The notes beneath the pieces are model-generated. The model saw only the letters and a list, made by a program, of their open reading frames with translations. It was not told the origin of the DNA and searched no databases. A DNA stretch of 12,397 nucleotides from NCBI GenBank assembly GCA_036258735.1, contig DATADC010000201.1, forward strand, positions 1 to 12,397. Reading direction: 5' to 3'. A program made the position numbers and the translations under genes. Source of the DNA: JAPSGM01 sp036258735 (lineage in GTDB: Bacteria; Chloroflexota; Limnocylindria; QHBO01). This document shows, piece by piece, positions 1-6,727 of the stretch. Each line of letters opens with the position of its first letter. Position 1 is the first letter of the stretch.

Positions 1-529
1 GGGCGGGCTCGCCGGGCAGGTGGAGCAGGTTCTCCACCTCCCACACGCCCGGGACGGCTCGCGCCGCCTTCTCCAGCCGTTCGCTCATGGACGGGTCGGC
101 CACCTGTCCGCGGAGTACCACGATGCCCTGTTCGACGTTGATGTTGATGTCGCCCTTGGGCACGTCCGGGTCGCGGAACAGCTCGCTCTCGACCTTCATG
201 GCCAGCGCCGCGTCATTGGGCGGCGCCTCGGCGGTGCCGGCCGCGCGAAGGGCTTCGGCCTTGCCCTGCACGGTCGAGCTCAGGTATCGCCCACCGCGCT
301 CCAGGTTGCCCGACACGTCGCGGAAGAACGCGGCGGTCTGGTCCGCCAGCCGCGCGCGGCGCGACCGCCCGCGTTCCGGGTCCAACAGGAACGCGGCAGC
401 TGCGCCGGCCAGGGCGCCCAGCAGGCCAAGCGCCACGAACCGGCCCGGTCCCGGCCGGTCGTCCCGTCGAAGCGTCTCGGCGCGGCGTCGGGCGTCGCGC
501 ACCGAGCTCATCCAGTCGTTCCTTGCCAT
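1..529 (-). CDS. membrane-anchored BON-domain protein, C-terminus cut by window edge
   Basis: This gene reads leftward and is open at base 1, so 176 residues are visible and no stop is seen. The start is ATG at 529-527, with an AGGAG sequence (540-536) six bases upstream. A charged N-terminus (about residues 1-30) precedes one hydrophobic segment (about 31-49, FVALGLLGALAGAAAAFLL). A basic DPERGRSRRAR stretch follows, the juxtamembrane pattern common in small BON and YtxH-like membrane proteins. Residues about 108-173 fit a BON domain: AMKVESELFRDPDVPKGDI, then NVEQGIVVLRGQV, then a closing PGVWEVENLLHLPGEP. BON domains are thought to bind membranes or other envelope components; the specific role here is unknown. 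It is transcribed divergently from the metallopeptidase gene, and both encode predicted membrane proteins. A second domain could lie beyond the edge. I am confident of the frame and domain, less so of the function. Confidence 0.85.
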   Translation of the reverse strand, partial: MARNDWMSSVRDARRRAETLRRDDRPGPGRFVALGLLGALAGAAAAFLLDPERGRSRRARLADQTAAFFRDVSGNLERGGRYLSSTVQGKAEALRAAGTAEAPPNDAALAMKVESELFRDPDVPKGDININVEQGIVVLRGQVADPSMSERLEKAARAVPGVWEVENLLHLPGEPA

Positions 530-662
530 ACGGAGCTCCTCGTATCTCGACGTCGTGCGTTCGTCCACCTGACACCCGCACGCCGCGTGCCGAAGCGCCC
601 GACCGCCAACCGAGTTAGCGCGTCTTCATCGGGCCCGAACCAGGAGTTCACGTTGCCTCGGC

Positions 663-668
663 TATACT
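663..668 (+). promoter_or_regulatory. -10 box (TATACT) of metallopeptidase gene
   Basis: TATACT matches the sigma-70 -10 consensus at five of six positions and stands out in GC-rich DNA. It lies 36 bases before the ATG at 705. No convincing -35 box is seen 16-18 bases upstream. The same context, G-C-TATAMT followed by G or C, recurs before other genes in the window. Confidence 0.6.
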
Positions 669-681
669 CGATCCCGCTTCC

Positions 682-697
682 AAGGAGGTGGCAAGGA
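682..697 (+). promoter_or_regulatory. tandem Shine-Dalgarno sequences before metallopeptidase
   Basis: AAGGAGGTG (682-690) matches the 16S rRNA 3' end almost fully, but ends 14 bases before the ATG at 705, which is too far for normal use. A second, weaker AAGGA (693-697) has the usual 7-base spacing. No in-frame start codon sits at the right distance from the first one, so the second probably sets the start and the first may act as a standby site. Confidence 0.5.
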
Positions 698-704
698 CAA
701 CGAA

Positions 705-1445
705 ATGGGATTCATGACGTACGTGCTGCTGGTGATGCTGCCGAGCATCGCCATCACCGGATGGGCTGCGTGGCGCGTGCGCTCCACCTACGCCAAGTGG
801 TCAAAGGTCGACTCGGGAATCAACCTGTCCGCCTTCGACTTCGCGCGGCGCCTACTCGACCGCCATGGCCTTCAGGACGTCCGGATCGAGCCGGTTCCCG
901 GCCAGCTGACGGACCACTACGACCCGCGGGGCAAGGTGCTACGGGTGAGCAGCGCCGTCTCCGGCAGGCCGGAGCTCGGCCACTACGACCCCACCGAGGC
1001 GGCGCTCGGCGTCCCCGGCGGCGAGCGCCTGTCGGTCGCTGCGGCGGCCGTCATCGCCCACGAGGTGGGACACGCTCTCCAGGACCGGGAGCGCGACCCG
1101 TGGATGGCCGTGCGCCAGACGATCGTGCCGGTGGCCCAGTTCGGAAGCGGGATCGCCCCGTGGCTCATCATCGCCGGCCTGATCTTCAACCTGCTGGACC
1201 TCGCCTGGATCGGCCTGTTCGCCTTCGGCGCGGCGGTGCTGTTCACCTTCGTGACGCTGCCGGTCGAGATCGGAGCGTCCGGAAAGGCACTCGCCTTCGT
1301 CGGCAGCCTGGGCATGGTCGGCGAGCGCCAGGTCGGCGCCCGCGAGGTGCTCAAGGCCGCGGCCTGGACCTACGTGGCGGCCGCGCTGACCGCGCTGCTC
1401 ACGTTCCTGTACTACCTGATGCTGCTCATGGGGCGGCGTGACTGA
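705..1445 (+). CDS. YugP-like zinc-dependent membrane metallopeptidase
   Basis: This 246-residue protein resembles the YugP/neutral zinc metallopeptidase 2 family of membrane-embedded peptidases, whose substrates are largely unknown. An N-terminal membrane helix (about residues 5-23) leads into an amphipathic segment and the family motif EPVPGQLTDHYDPRGKVLR (62-80). The catalytic zinc motif is HEVGH at 119-123. Two or three hydrophobic segments follow (about 152-186 and 217-242). Between them lies LPVEIGAS (185-192), matching the family's LPVEF-x-AS motif, whose glutamate (E188) is the likely third zinc ligand. Two oddities are visible. About 16-18 extra residues (about 86-108) sit between the DPR segment and the HExxH helix, where relatives usually have a short loop. 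The usual Arg after the AS motif is Lys. The ORF downstream overlaps its last codons. Family assignment is firm; the substrate cannot be told. Confidence 0.85.
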   Translation: MGFMTYVLLVMLPSIAITGWAAWRVRSTYAKWSKVDSGINLSAFDFARRLLDRHGLQDVRIEPVPGQLTDHYDPRGKVLRVSSAVSGRPELGHYDPTEAALGVPGGERLSVAAAAVIAHEVGHALQDRERDPWMAVRQTIVPVAQFGSGIAPWLIIAGLIFNLLDLAWIGLFAFGAAVLFTFVTLPVEIGASGKALAFVGSLGMVGERQVGAREVLKAAAWTYVAAALTALLTFLYYLMLLMGRRD

Positions 1446-1584
1446 GCTTCCGCGCGCCGGATCGCCTCCGGCGACCAGCGAGGTGGACCGTGATTCGCTC
1501 GCCGCGTGGCTCGAGGCCCGCGGCGAGCTGGCGTACCAGGCTTCACAGGGCCGAGCCTGCGTCGCCGTCTGCCGCGCACCGTGA
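1438..1584 (+). pseudogene. 48-codon ORF, possible remnant of rlmN N-terminus
   Basis: An ORF opens at GTG 1438, overlapping the metallopeptidase stop, and ends at TGA 1582-1584, overlapping the rpe GTG as GTGA. It encodes 48 residues. Residues 18-36 (DRDSLAAWLEARGELAYQA) resemble the start of RlmN, the radical SAM 23S rRNA A2503 methyltransferase, which typically reads L-x-x-x-L-x-E-x-GE-x-x-(F/Y)RA-x-Q. The radical SAM core is absent, so the product could not be an active enzyme. In Bacillus the order is rsmB-rlmN-prpC-prkC-rsgA-rpe, so an rlmN remnant directly before rpe is plausible. It could instead be an unrelated short coupling ORF, because the resemblance spans fewer than 25 residues. 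The perfect start/stop overlaps suggest it is still translated and couples rpe to the upstream gene. Confidence 0.38.
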
Positions 1585-2297
1585 CGGCCGACCGCCGGCG
1601 AGCACCGCACATCAGCGCCAGCATCCTGAACGCGGACTTCAGCCGCCTGGGCACGGAGATCGAGCGCGCGGCCGACGGGGGAGTGGACTCGATCCATCTC
1701 GACGTCATGGACGGGCACTTCGTGCGCAACATCAGCATGGGCCCGGTCGTGGTCGAGGCGGTGCGGCCGCATGCCCAACTGCCCTACCACAGCCACCTCA
1801 TGATCAGCCGCCCGCTGCGCTACGCGCGGGCCTTCGCCGACGCGGGCAGCGACCTGATCGCCTTCCACCTGGAGGCCGATGACGAAGCTCCCGCGGTGAT
1901 CGCCGAGATCCGCCGCGTTGGCCGATCGGTTGGGCTGGCCATCAATCCGGAGACGCCCGCGGACAGGGTCATCCCGTACCTTGATGCGATCGACCTGCTG
2001 CTGGTCATGACCGTCAACCCCGGCTGGGGCGGCCAGGCCTTCATGTCCGAGGTGCTGCCCAAGCTTGCCGTGCTGCGCGCCGAGGCCGACCGGCGCGGGC
2101 TGGACCTGCCGATCGCGGTCGACGGCGGCGTCAACCTCGAGACCATCGGCAGCGCGTACGCCGCCGGCGGCGACGTGCTGGTGACCGGCAGCGCCCTGTA
2201 CGCACATCCCGGCGACCTGCGGGCAACGGTCCAGGCGCTGCGCGCCGGTGCGCTTGCCGGCGCGGTGTCCCGCGATCGCGAAAGGAGCCCGACCTGA
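1581..2297 (+). CDS. rpe: ribulose-phosphate 3-epimerase
   Basis: Rpe interconverts D-ribulose 5-phosphate and D-xylulose 5-phosphate in the cytosolic pentose phosphate pathway. Starting at GTG 1581 gives 238 residues, slightly above the usual 215-230. The active-site set is complete: ISASILNADF (11-20) with Ser12; HLDVMDGHFV (39-48) with metal ligands His39 and Asp41; SHLMI (71-75) with His72; the phosphate-binding loop NPGWGGQ (146-152); VDGGVN (180-185) with Asp181; and GSALY (203-207). The frame extends upstream to GTG 1506, but those extra residues are Arg-rich and unlike the family. The 1581 start also forms a GTGA overlap with the ORF before it. There is no clear Shine-Dalgarno sequence, so translation probably depends on coupling. 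The C-terminal 15-20 residues extend past the barrel. The next gene overlaps the stop by four bases. Confidence 0.95.
   Translation: MTADRRRAPHISASILNADFSRLGTEIERAADGGVDSIHLDVMDGHFVRNISMGPVVVEAVRPHAQLPYHSHLMISRPLRYARAFADAGSDLIAFHLEADDEAPAVIAEIRRVGRSVGLAINPETPADRVIPYLDAIDLLLVMTVNPGWGGQAFMSEVLPKLAVLRAEADRRGLDLPIAVDGGVNLETIGSAYAAGGDVLVTGSALYAHPGDLRATVQALRAGALAGAVSRDRERSPT
2281..2287 (+). promoter_or_regulatory. Shine-Dalgarno fixing a CTG start of the lipoprotein
   Basis: AAAGGAG lies inside the last rpe codons, six bases before CTG 2294. It is among the best Shine-Dalgarno sequences in the window and is far too distant for the GTG at 2348. It is the main reason for placing the next start at CTG 2294. 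Confidence 0.6.
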
Positions 2298-3868
2298 TCC
2301 GCGTCCCGGCGTTTCGAACCGGCGCGGCGCTGCTGGCGCTGGCGCTGGTGGTGGCGTCCTGCGGGGACTCGGCGCCGCTGCCCTTCATCCCCACGCCGGA
2401 GCCGACGCCCCCGCAGCCGCGGGCGCTGGCGGTGGCCGTGACCCAGCGCGGCAGCGGGGAGCCCGTGGCCGGGGCCTGGATCTCGGGTGGCGATGCCCGG
2501 GCCGTCACCGCGGACGACGGGCGGACGCAGCTGACGGCCCTGCCGGGCACCGAGGTGGAGGTGACGGCCGACGGCTTCGAGGCGACGCGCAGCAGCGTTC
2601 CGGCCGACGGCGACCTGGCGGTCGAGCTGCGACGCAACGAGGTGCGCGGCAGGGTGACCGACGAGCGCGGTCGCCCGGTGGCCGGCGTGCGGGTCTTCGT
2701 GGATGGCAGCCACACGGCAGTGCGCACCGATCGACGCGGCCGCTACGAGCTGCCCGACGTCCCCGAGCAGGGCAGCCTGATCTACAAGATGCCCGGCTAT
2801 CGCCTGGTGGAGCTCGCCATCGGGGAGGAGATGGACCTCGACGTGGCGCTCGAGCCGTTCGAGGCGCGCGCCCTCTACGCACCGGCTGCCGTTTTCGAGG
2901 GACCGGGCCGCCTCGACGAGCTCCTGGCGCTGGTGGACCGGACCGAGGTCAACGCGCTCGTCATCGACGTCAAGGAGACAGGCGGCTGGCTGTACTACGA
3001 GACGGACCTGCCCGAGGCGGTCGAGTCGGGCGCCGCCGACCGACCTATCTTCGACCTTGCGGAGCTGCTGCCGCGGCTCAAGGAACGGGGCATCTACACC
3101 ATCGCCCGGATGGTGTGCATGAAGGACAACACCGTCGGTGCCGCACGCCCCGAGCTGGCCGTCCGCAACGTGGCCACCGGCGAGCCGTGGACCGACAACC
3201 TCGGCGGCATCTGGCTGGACCCGGCCGCTCCGGGCGTGGCGGAGTACTTGGCCGCCATCGCCGGCGACCTGGCGGACAAGGGCTTCGACGAGGTGCAGCT
3301 CGACTACATCCGCTTCTTCAGCGACGGCCCCTACGAGCTGGCCGATACGAACCTGCCGAACTCGCAGTCGTTCCGGCTGCCGGCCATCCGTCGGGTGCTG
3401 CGGGTGGTCTCCGACCGCCTGGAGACGGAGCGCGCATTCCTTTCGGCGGACGTCTTCCCGATCAGCTTCATCGTGGCGGACGACCAGGGCATCGGGCAGC
3501 GGCCGGAGGTGATCATGCCCTACGTCGACTACTTCAGCCCGATGGTCTACCCCAGCCACTACGGGCCGGGCGTGTTCGGCCACGCGGTGCCCAACAACGC
3601 GCCGTACGACGTCATCGACAAGACCCTCGAGATCATGAACCGCCAGTCCGAGGGCCTGCCGATGGAGATCAGGCCCTGGATCCAGGACTTCGGCTACGGG
3701 CAGTTCGCCCCCTACACGGCCGCCCAGGTGCGCGCCGAGATGCAGGCCGCCGCGGACAACGGCGCCAAGGGCTGGATGATCTGGAACGCCCAGGCGCGCT
3801 TCACCGAGGCGGCCTTGGGCCCGCCGCGCCCGAACGAGGACGCCGCCCCGGTCACCAGCCTCGAATGA
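2294..3868 (+). CDS. lipoprotein: two regulatory-like repeats plus putative glycosidase domain (DUF4015)
   Basis: Read from CTG 2294 this is a 524-residue exported lipoprotein. The N-terminus (IRVPAFRTG, hydrophobic AALLALALVV, then lipobox VASC) is a textbook lipoprotein signal peptide with the modified cysteine at residue 23. Starting at GTG 2348 would remove most of it. A Pro/Thr-rich linker follows (about 29-43). Then come two carboxypeptidase-regulatory-like beta domains (about 44-113 and 115-189), of which the second has the typical GRVTDERGRPVAGVRVFV. Residues about 193-505 match the putative glycosyl hydrolase domain DUF4015: NALVIDVKETGG near its start, GFDEVQLDYIRF at 330-341, and PMVYPSHY later. 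Asp337 sits where related TIM barrels carry active-site acids. The substrate is unknown; a cell-surface polysaccharide is a reasonable guess. It overlaps rpe by CTGA and dtd by ATGA, so it sits in a tightly coupled operon with cytosolic enzymes. Confidence 0.85.
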   Translation: MIRVPAFRTGAALLALALVVASCGDSAPLPFIPTPEPTPPQPRALAVAVTQRGSGEPVAGAWISGGDARAVTADDGRTQLTALPGTEVEVTADGFEATRSSVPADGDLAVELRRNEVRGRVTDERGRPVAGVRVFVDGSHTAVRTDRRGRYELPDVPEQGSLIYKMPGYRLVELAIGEEMDLDVALEPFEARALYAPAAVFEGPGRLDELLALVDRTEVNALVIDVKETGGWLYYETDLPEAVESGAADRPIFDLAELLPRLKERGIYTIARMVCMKDNTVGAARPELAVRNVATGEPWTDNLGGIWLDPAAPGVAEYLAAIAGDLADKGFDEVQLDYIRFFSDGPYELADTNLPNSQSFRLPAIRRVLRVVSDRLETERAFLSADVFPISFIVADDQGIGQRPEVIMPYVDYFSPMVYPSHYGPGVFGHAVPNNAPYDVIDKTLEIMNRQSEGLPMEIRPWIQDFGYGQFAPYTAAQVRAEMQAAADNGAKGWMIWNAQARFTEAALGPPRPNEDAAPVTSLE

Positions 3869-4320
3869 GGCTGGTCGTCCAGCGCGTGAAGGGGGCCGAG
3901 GTGCGTGCGGGCGGCGAGCCGCTGGGCGGCATCGGTCTCGGCGCGGTGGTGCTGGTCGGGGTGGGGCCCGGCGACACGGCGTCCGCCGTCGACCGCCTGG
4001 CCGACAGGCTGGCCGCCCTGCGCTACTTCGAGGACGCGGCCGGCCGCACCAACCTCTCGATCGCCGATGCCGGCGGCGCCTTCCTGGTGGTCAGCCAGTT
4101 CACCCTGTACGCGGACGTGCGGCGCGGGCGCAGGCCGGGCTTCACCGCTGCGGCCGGGCCGGAGCTCGCCGAGCCACTGGTCGCGCGCTTCGTCGAGCGG
4201 CTGCGCCAGGCGGGACACCCGGTCGAGACCGGGGCGTTCGGGGCGCGCATGGAGGTCGCGCTGGTGAACGACGGCCCGTTCACGCTGGTGATCGACTCGG
4301 AGCGCGAGCTCGCCGGCTGA
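3865..4320 (+). CDS. dtd: D-aminoacyl-tRNA deacylase
   Basis: Dtd hydrolyses D-amino acids (and glycine) mischarged on tRNA, a cytosolic proofreading step in translation. The 151-residue length is typical. The N-terminus MRLVVQRV is characteristic of the family. Both signature motifs are present: SQFTLYADVRRGRRPGF (77-93), with catalytic-site Thr80, and the C-terminal NDGPFT (135-140), carrying the Gly-cis-Pro pair (137-138) that gives D-chirality selectivity. Most relatives read GPVT or GPMT rather than GPFT, so the Phe is a small variation. ATG overlaps the stop of the lipoprotein gene as ATGA, implying translational coupling. It is the last gene of the left-hand + strand run; rpmB converges on it with ten bases between stops. 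Confidence 0.95.
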   Translation: MRLVVQRVKGAEVRAGGEPLGGIGLGAVVLVGVGPGDTASAVDRLADRLAALRYFEDAAGRTNLSIADAGGAFLVVSQFTLYADVRRGRRPGFTAAAGPELAEPLVARFVERLRQAGHPVETGAFGARMEVALVNDGPFTLVIDSERELAG

Positions 4321-4330
4321 GCCGAGCAGC

Positions 4331-4522
4331 CTAGACCTTCTCCAGCGTGCGGCGGCAGCGCGAGCAGGCCTGCACGCGGACGCTGCGGCCCTCGCGCCGC
4401 ACGGCGACCGACTGCAGGTTCGGGATCCAGCGCCGCAGGGCGCGCTTGCGGTTCATCCCGACCGACTGCGGGTTCCAGCCGGTGATCGGCTTCTTGCCGC
4501 AGATCTCGCACACTCGTGCCAT
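4331..4522 (-). CDS. rpmB: 50S ribosomal protein L28
   Basis: L28 is a small 23S rRNA-binding protein of the large subunit. The chosen ATG (4522-4520) gives 63 residues starting MARVCEICGKKP, the standard L28 opening, with GGGAG (4535-4531) eight bases upstream. A longer frame from 4540 would put that Shine-Dalgarno inside the gene. Two CxxC pairs (Cys5/Cys8 and Cys53/Cys56) mark it as the zinc-ribbon form. RRWIPNLQSV (30-39) is the conserved core. The segment between TGW and RRW (MNRKRA) lacks the usual SHS/SHA motif. It is one of two genes on the minus strand, divergent from recG and convergent with dtd. In Bacillus rpmB also lies between rpe and recG. Confidence 0.95.
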   Translation of the reverse strand: MARVCEICGKKPITGWNPQSVGMNRKRALRRWIPNLQSVAVRREGRSVRVQACSRCRRTLEKV

Positions 4523-4583
4523 CGAGGAGTCTCCCATCACGAACGAACCGGCACGCCTTGTGGGCGCCGCCGGAACGCGGGCG

Positions 4584-4613
4584 ATGCTAGCACGCTACGA
4601 TCGACGCATGCAA
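4584..4613 (-). promoter_or_regulatory. probable rpmB promoter
   Basis: On the minus strand TTGCAT (4613-4608) and TAGCAT (4589-4584) are separated by 18 bases. TAGCAT is preceded by TGC, an extended -10 arrangement. The -35 match is only three of six. It lies about 62 bases before the rpmB ATG. Confidence 0.4.
4596..4601 (+). promoter_or_regulatory. possible recG -10 box (TACGAT)
   Basis: TACGAT matches four of six -10 positions and has the same leading C as the other promoters here. Transcription from it would begin near 4608, where an ATG lies. It overlaps the footprint of the minus-strand rpmB promoter, so the two could compete. No -35 is recognisable. Confidence 0.3.
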
Positions 4614-4636
4614 CGACGCGTCCGGCGTCGCGCCAG

Positions 4637-6727
4637 GTGACGCCGGCCGCCGCGGTGCGCGGCCTCGGAGCCGAAGCCCTCGACCAGCCGATCCGCGCCG
4701 CGCTCCCCGAGCTGGCCCGCGGGGCAGGCGTCCTGGCCCGGCTGGGCATCCGAACTCCGCGGCAAGCGCTCTTCTACCTCCCGTTCCGCTACGAGGACTT
4801 CAGCGACCTGCGGCCGCTGGGCGACCTGCGCCCGGACGAGAAGCAGTCGGCCCGGGCGCGCGTCACCGACGTGCGCGTCGAGAAGGGCTTCGGCCGACGG
4901 CCACAGCGCGTGATCGCCCAGCTCGCGGACGACACCGGCAGCGCCGAGGCGGTCTGGTTCGGCCGTCGCTTCGTCGAGAACCGGCTGCGCCAGGGAGACG
5001 AGGTCGTCCTCAGCGGCAAGGTCACCATGCGCGGTTGGCGGCCGCAGTTCCTCTCGCCGGAGTTCGCTTCCGCCGCCCGCGGCTCGATCCACACGGCGCG
5101 GGTGGTGCCGGTCTATCGGCTGGTCGGTGGCGTCACGCAGAAGCGCGTTCGAGAGCTGCTGGCGCGGGTGCTGGCCCGCGCACTGCCGCTCCTCGAAGAT
5201 CCGCTCGAGCCACGGGAGCGGGCCGGGCTCATGCCGATCGACGAGGCGCTGCGCGCCGCGCACTTCCCCGAGGACGCGGCCGACGTCCCGGCCGCGCTGG
5301 ACCGCCTGGCGTTCGACGAGCTGCTGGCACTCCAGCTGAGCTTGGTCGGGGCCCGATCCGTGCGCGAGACGATGCGTGCCCCGCAGGTCGACGTGCCGGA
5401 GGCGGAGGTCGAGCGCCTGGCTGCCGCCCTGCCGTTCACTCTCACCGCCGACCAGCGGAGGGCGGTGAAGGAGGTCACGGCCGACCTGGGCCGCGACCGG
5501 CCGATGCGGCGGCTGCTCCAGGGCGACGTCGGCAGCGGCAAGACCGCCGTGGCGGCGGTTGCCCTGGCCGCGGTGGTGCGTGCCGGCTGGCAGGGCGCCT
5601 TGATGGCCCCCACCGAGATCCTGGCGCGGCAGCATCATGCCGCCCTGGCGCCGCTGCTCGGAGCGCTCGGCGTGCGCGCGGAGTTCCTGTCCGGGTCGCT
5701 CACCGCATCGGCCAAGCGGCGCATCCACGACGCCATCGAGGCCGGCGAGGCCGAGGTGGTGATCGGCACGCACGCCGTCATCAGCCAGGCGGTCGCCTTC
5801 CGCCGGCTGGGGCTGGCGGTGGTCGACGAGCAGCACCGCTTCGGGGTCGCGCAGCGCGCGGCGCTGCAGGCCAAGGGCATCGGGCTCGAGCCGCACGTGC
5901 TGGCGCTGACGGCGACGCCCATCCCGCGCACGCTGGCCCTGACCTTCTACGGCGACCTGGCCATCTCGACCATCCGCGAGCTGCCGCCCGGACGCCAGCC
6001 GATCCGCACCGAGATCCGGGGCCGCTCCGCCCTGCCGCGGATCGAGGCCTTCCTGGCCGACGAGGCGGCGTCAGGCCGCCAGTCCTTCGTGGTCGTGCCG
6101 CTGGTCGCCGAGAGCGAGGCGCTGACCGTCGCGTCGGCCGAGTCCGAGGCGGCGCGGCTGCGCGAAGCGCTGCCCTCGTTACGCATCGGGCTGGTTCACG
6201 GCCAGCAGCCGGCCGACGTGCGCGACGCCACCATGCAGGCCTTCGCCGCCGGCGAGATGGATTTGCTGGTGGCGACCACGGTGATCGAGGTTGGCATCGA
6301 CGTGCCGAACGCCAGCGTCATGCTGGTGGAGGATGCCGAGCGCTTCGGGCTCGCGCAGCTGCACCAGCTGCGCGGGCGGGTCGGACGCGGCCCGGATCGC
6401 TCGTTCTGCATCCTGCTCTCCGACACGAGCGACGAGCTGGCGCGGCGACGGCTCGAGGTGGTGGCCGGTTCGACCGACGGGTTCGCGATCGCCGAGGCGG
6501 ACCTGGCGCTGCGCGGGGCCGGGAACCTGCTCGGCACGCGGCAGTCCGGGCTCCCGCCCCTGCGGGTGGCGTCGCTATTCGAGCCCCGACACGTGGCGCT
6601 CGCCGAGCGGGCGCGCGACCTGGCCGAGCGGCTCGTGGCCGATGACCCTGGGCTGACGCAGCGGCCCAAGCTGGCCCGCCTGCGGGCGGACTTCGCGGCC
6701 GCCGAGGCTGAGGGTGACGCAGCATGA
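4637..6727 (+). CDS. recG: ATP-dependent DNA helicase RecG
   Basis: RecG is a superfamily 2 helicase that reverses stalled replication forks and processes recombination intermediates. The 696 residues are full length (Escherichia coli 693). An N-terminal wedge/OB-fold region (about 25-200) includes LPFRYEDFSDL. Helicase motifs follow in order: Walker A GDVGSGKT (296-303), APTEIL, the DEQH box with HRFG (397-403), TATPIPRT (425-432), VATTVIEVGIDVPNA, and motif VI QLHQLRGRVGRG (574-585). The C-terminal FAIAEADLALRGAGNLLGT element is typical. The start is GTG 4637. It has no good Shine-Dalgarno, but its GTGA overlaps the stop of a 10-codon ORF beginning at ATG 4608. rsmD begins inside its last codons. 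Identity is certain; the start could be off by a few codons. Confidence 0.97.
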   Translation: MTPAAAVRGLGAEALDQPIRAALPELARGAGVLARLGIRTPRQALFYLPFRYEDFSDLRPLGDLRPDEKQSARARVTDVRVEKGFGRRPQRVIAQLADDTGSAEAVWFGRRFVENRLRQGDEVVLSGKVTMRGWRPQFLSPEFASAARGSIHTARVVPVYRLVGGVTQKRVRELLARVLARALPLLEDPLEPRERAGLMPIDEALRAAHFPEDAADVPAALDRLAFDELLALQLSLVGARSVRETMRAPQVDVPEAEVERLAAALPFTLTADQRRAVKEVTADLGRDRPMRRLLQGDVGSGKTAVAAVALAAVVRAGWQGALMAPTEILARQHHAALAPLLGALGVRAEFLSGSLTASAKRRIHDAIEAGEAEVVIGTHAVISQAVAFRRLGLAVVDEQHRFGVAQRAALQAKGIGLEPHVLALTATPIPRTLALTFYGDLAISTIRELPPGRQPIRTEIRGRSALPRIEAFLADEAASGRQSFVVVPLVAESEALTVASAESEAARLREALPSLRIGLVHGQQPADVRDATMQAFAAGEMDLLVATTVIEVGIDVPNASVMLVEDAERFGLAQLHQLRGRVGRGPDRSFCILLSDTSDELARRRLEVVAGSTDGFAIAEADLALRGAGNLLGTRQSGLPPLRVASLFEPRHVALAERARDLAERLVADDPGLTQRPKLARLRADFAAAEAEGDAA

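Noticed and set aside
20..1441. 473-codon open frame on the + strand covering the left edge
   Set aside because: It is Arg/Pro/Gly-rich, lacks family motifs, and runs antisense to the BON gene and out of frame with the zinc peptidase. Long chance frames are expected at this GC content.
1506..1580. N-terminal extension of rpe from GTG 1506
   Set aside because: The added 25 residues are Arg-rich and unlike Rpe, and the frame overlaps the preceding ORF. GTG 1581 fits the family and the GTGA overlap.
1820..3583. 587-codon open frame on the - strand
   Set aside because: It is antisense to rpe and the lipoprotein gene, both of which have clear domains. The translation is low-complexity and His/Arg/Val-rich, with no motif.
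4300..4330. Possible hairpin terminator (CGGC-TGA-GCCG) at the dtd end
   Set aside because: The stem is only four base pairs, overlaps the stop codon and has no T run.
4595..5896. 433-codon open frame on the - strand
   Set aside because: It lies opposite recG, whose helicase motifs are all in place. The translation shows no recognisable domain.
4637..6645. Alternative long + strand frame (536 codons from 5035) within recG
   Set aside because: It is a frame-shifted shadow made of Arg/Gly/Ala repeats, without motifs.
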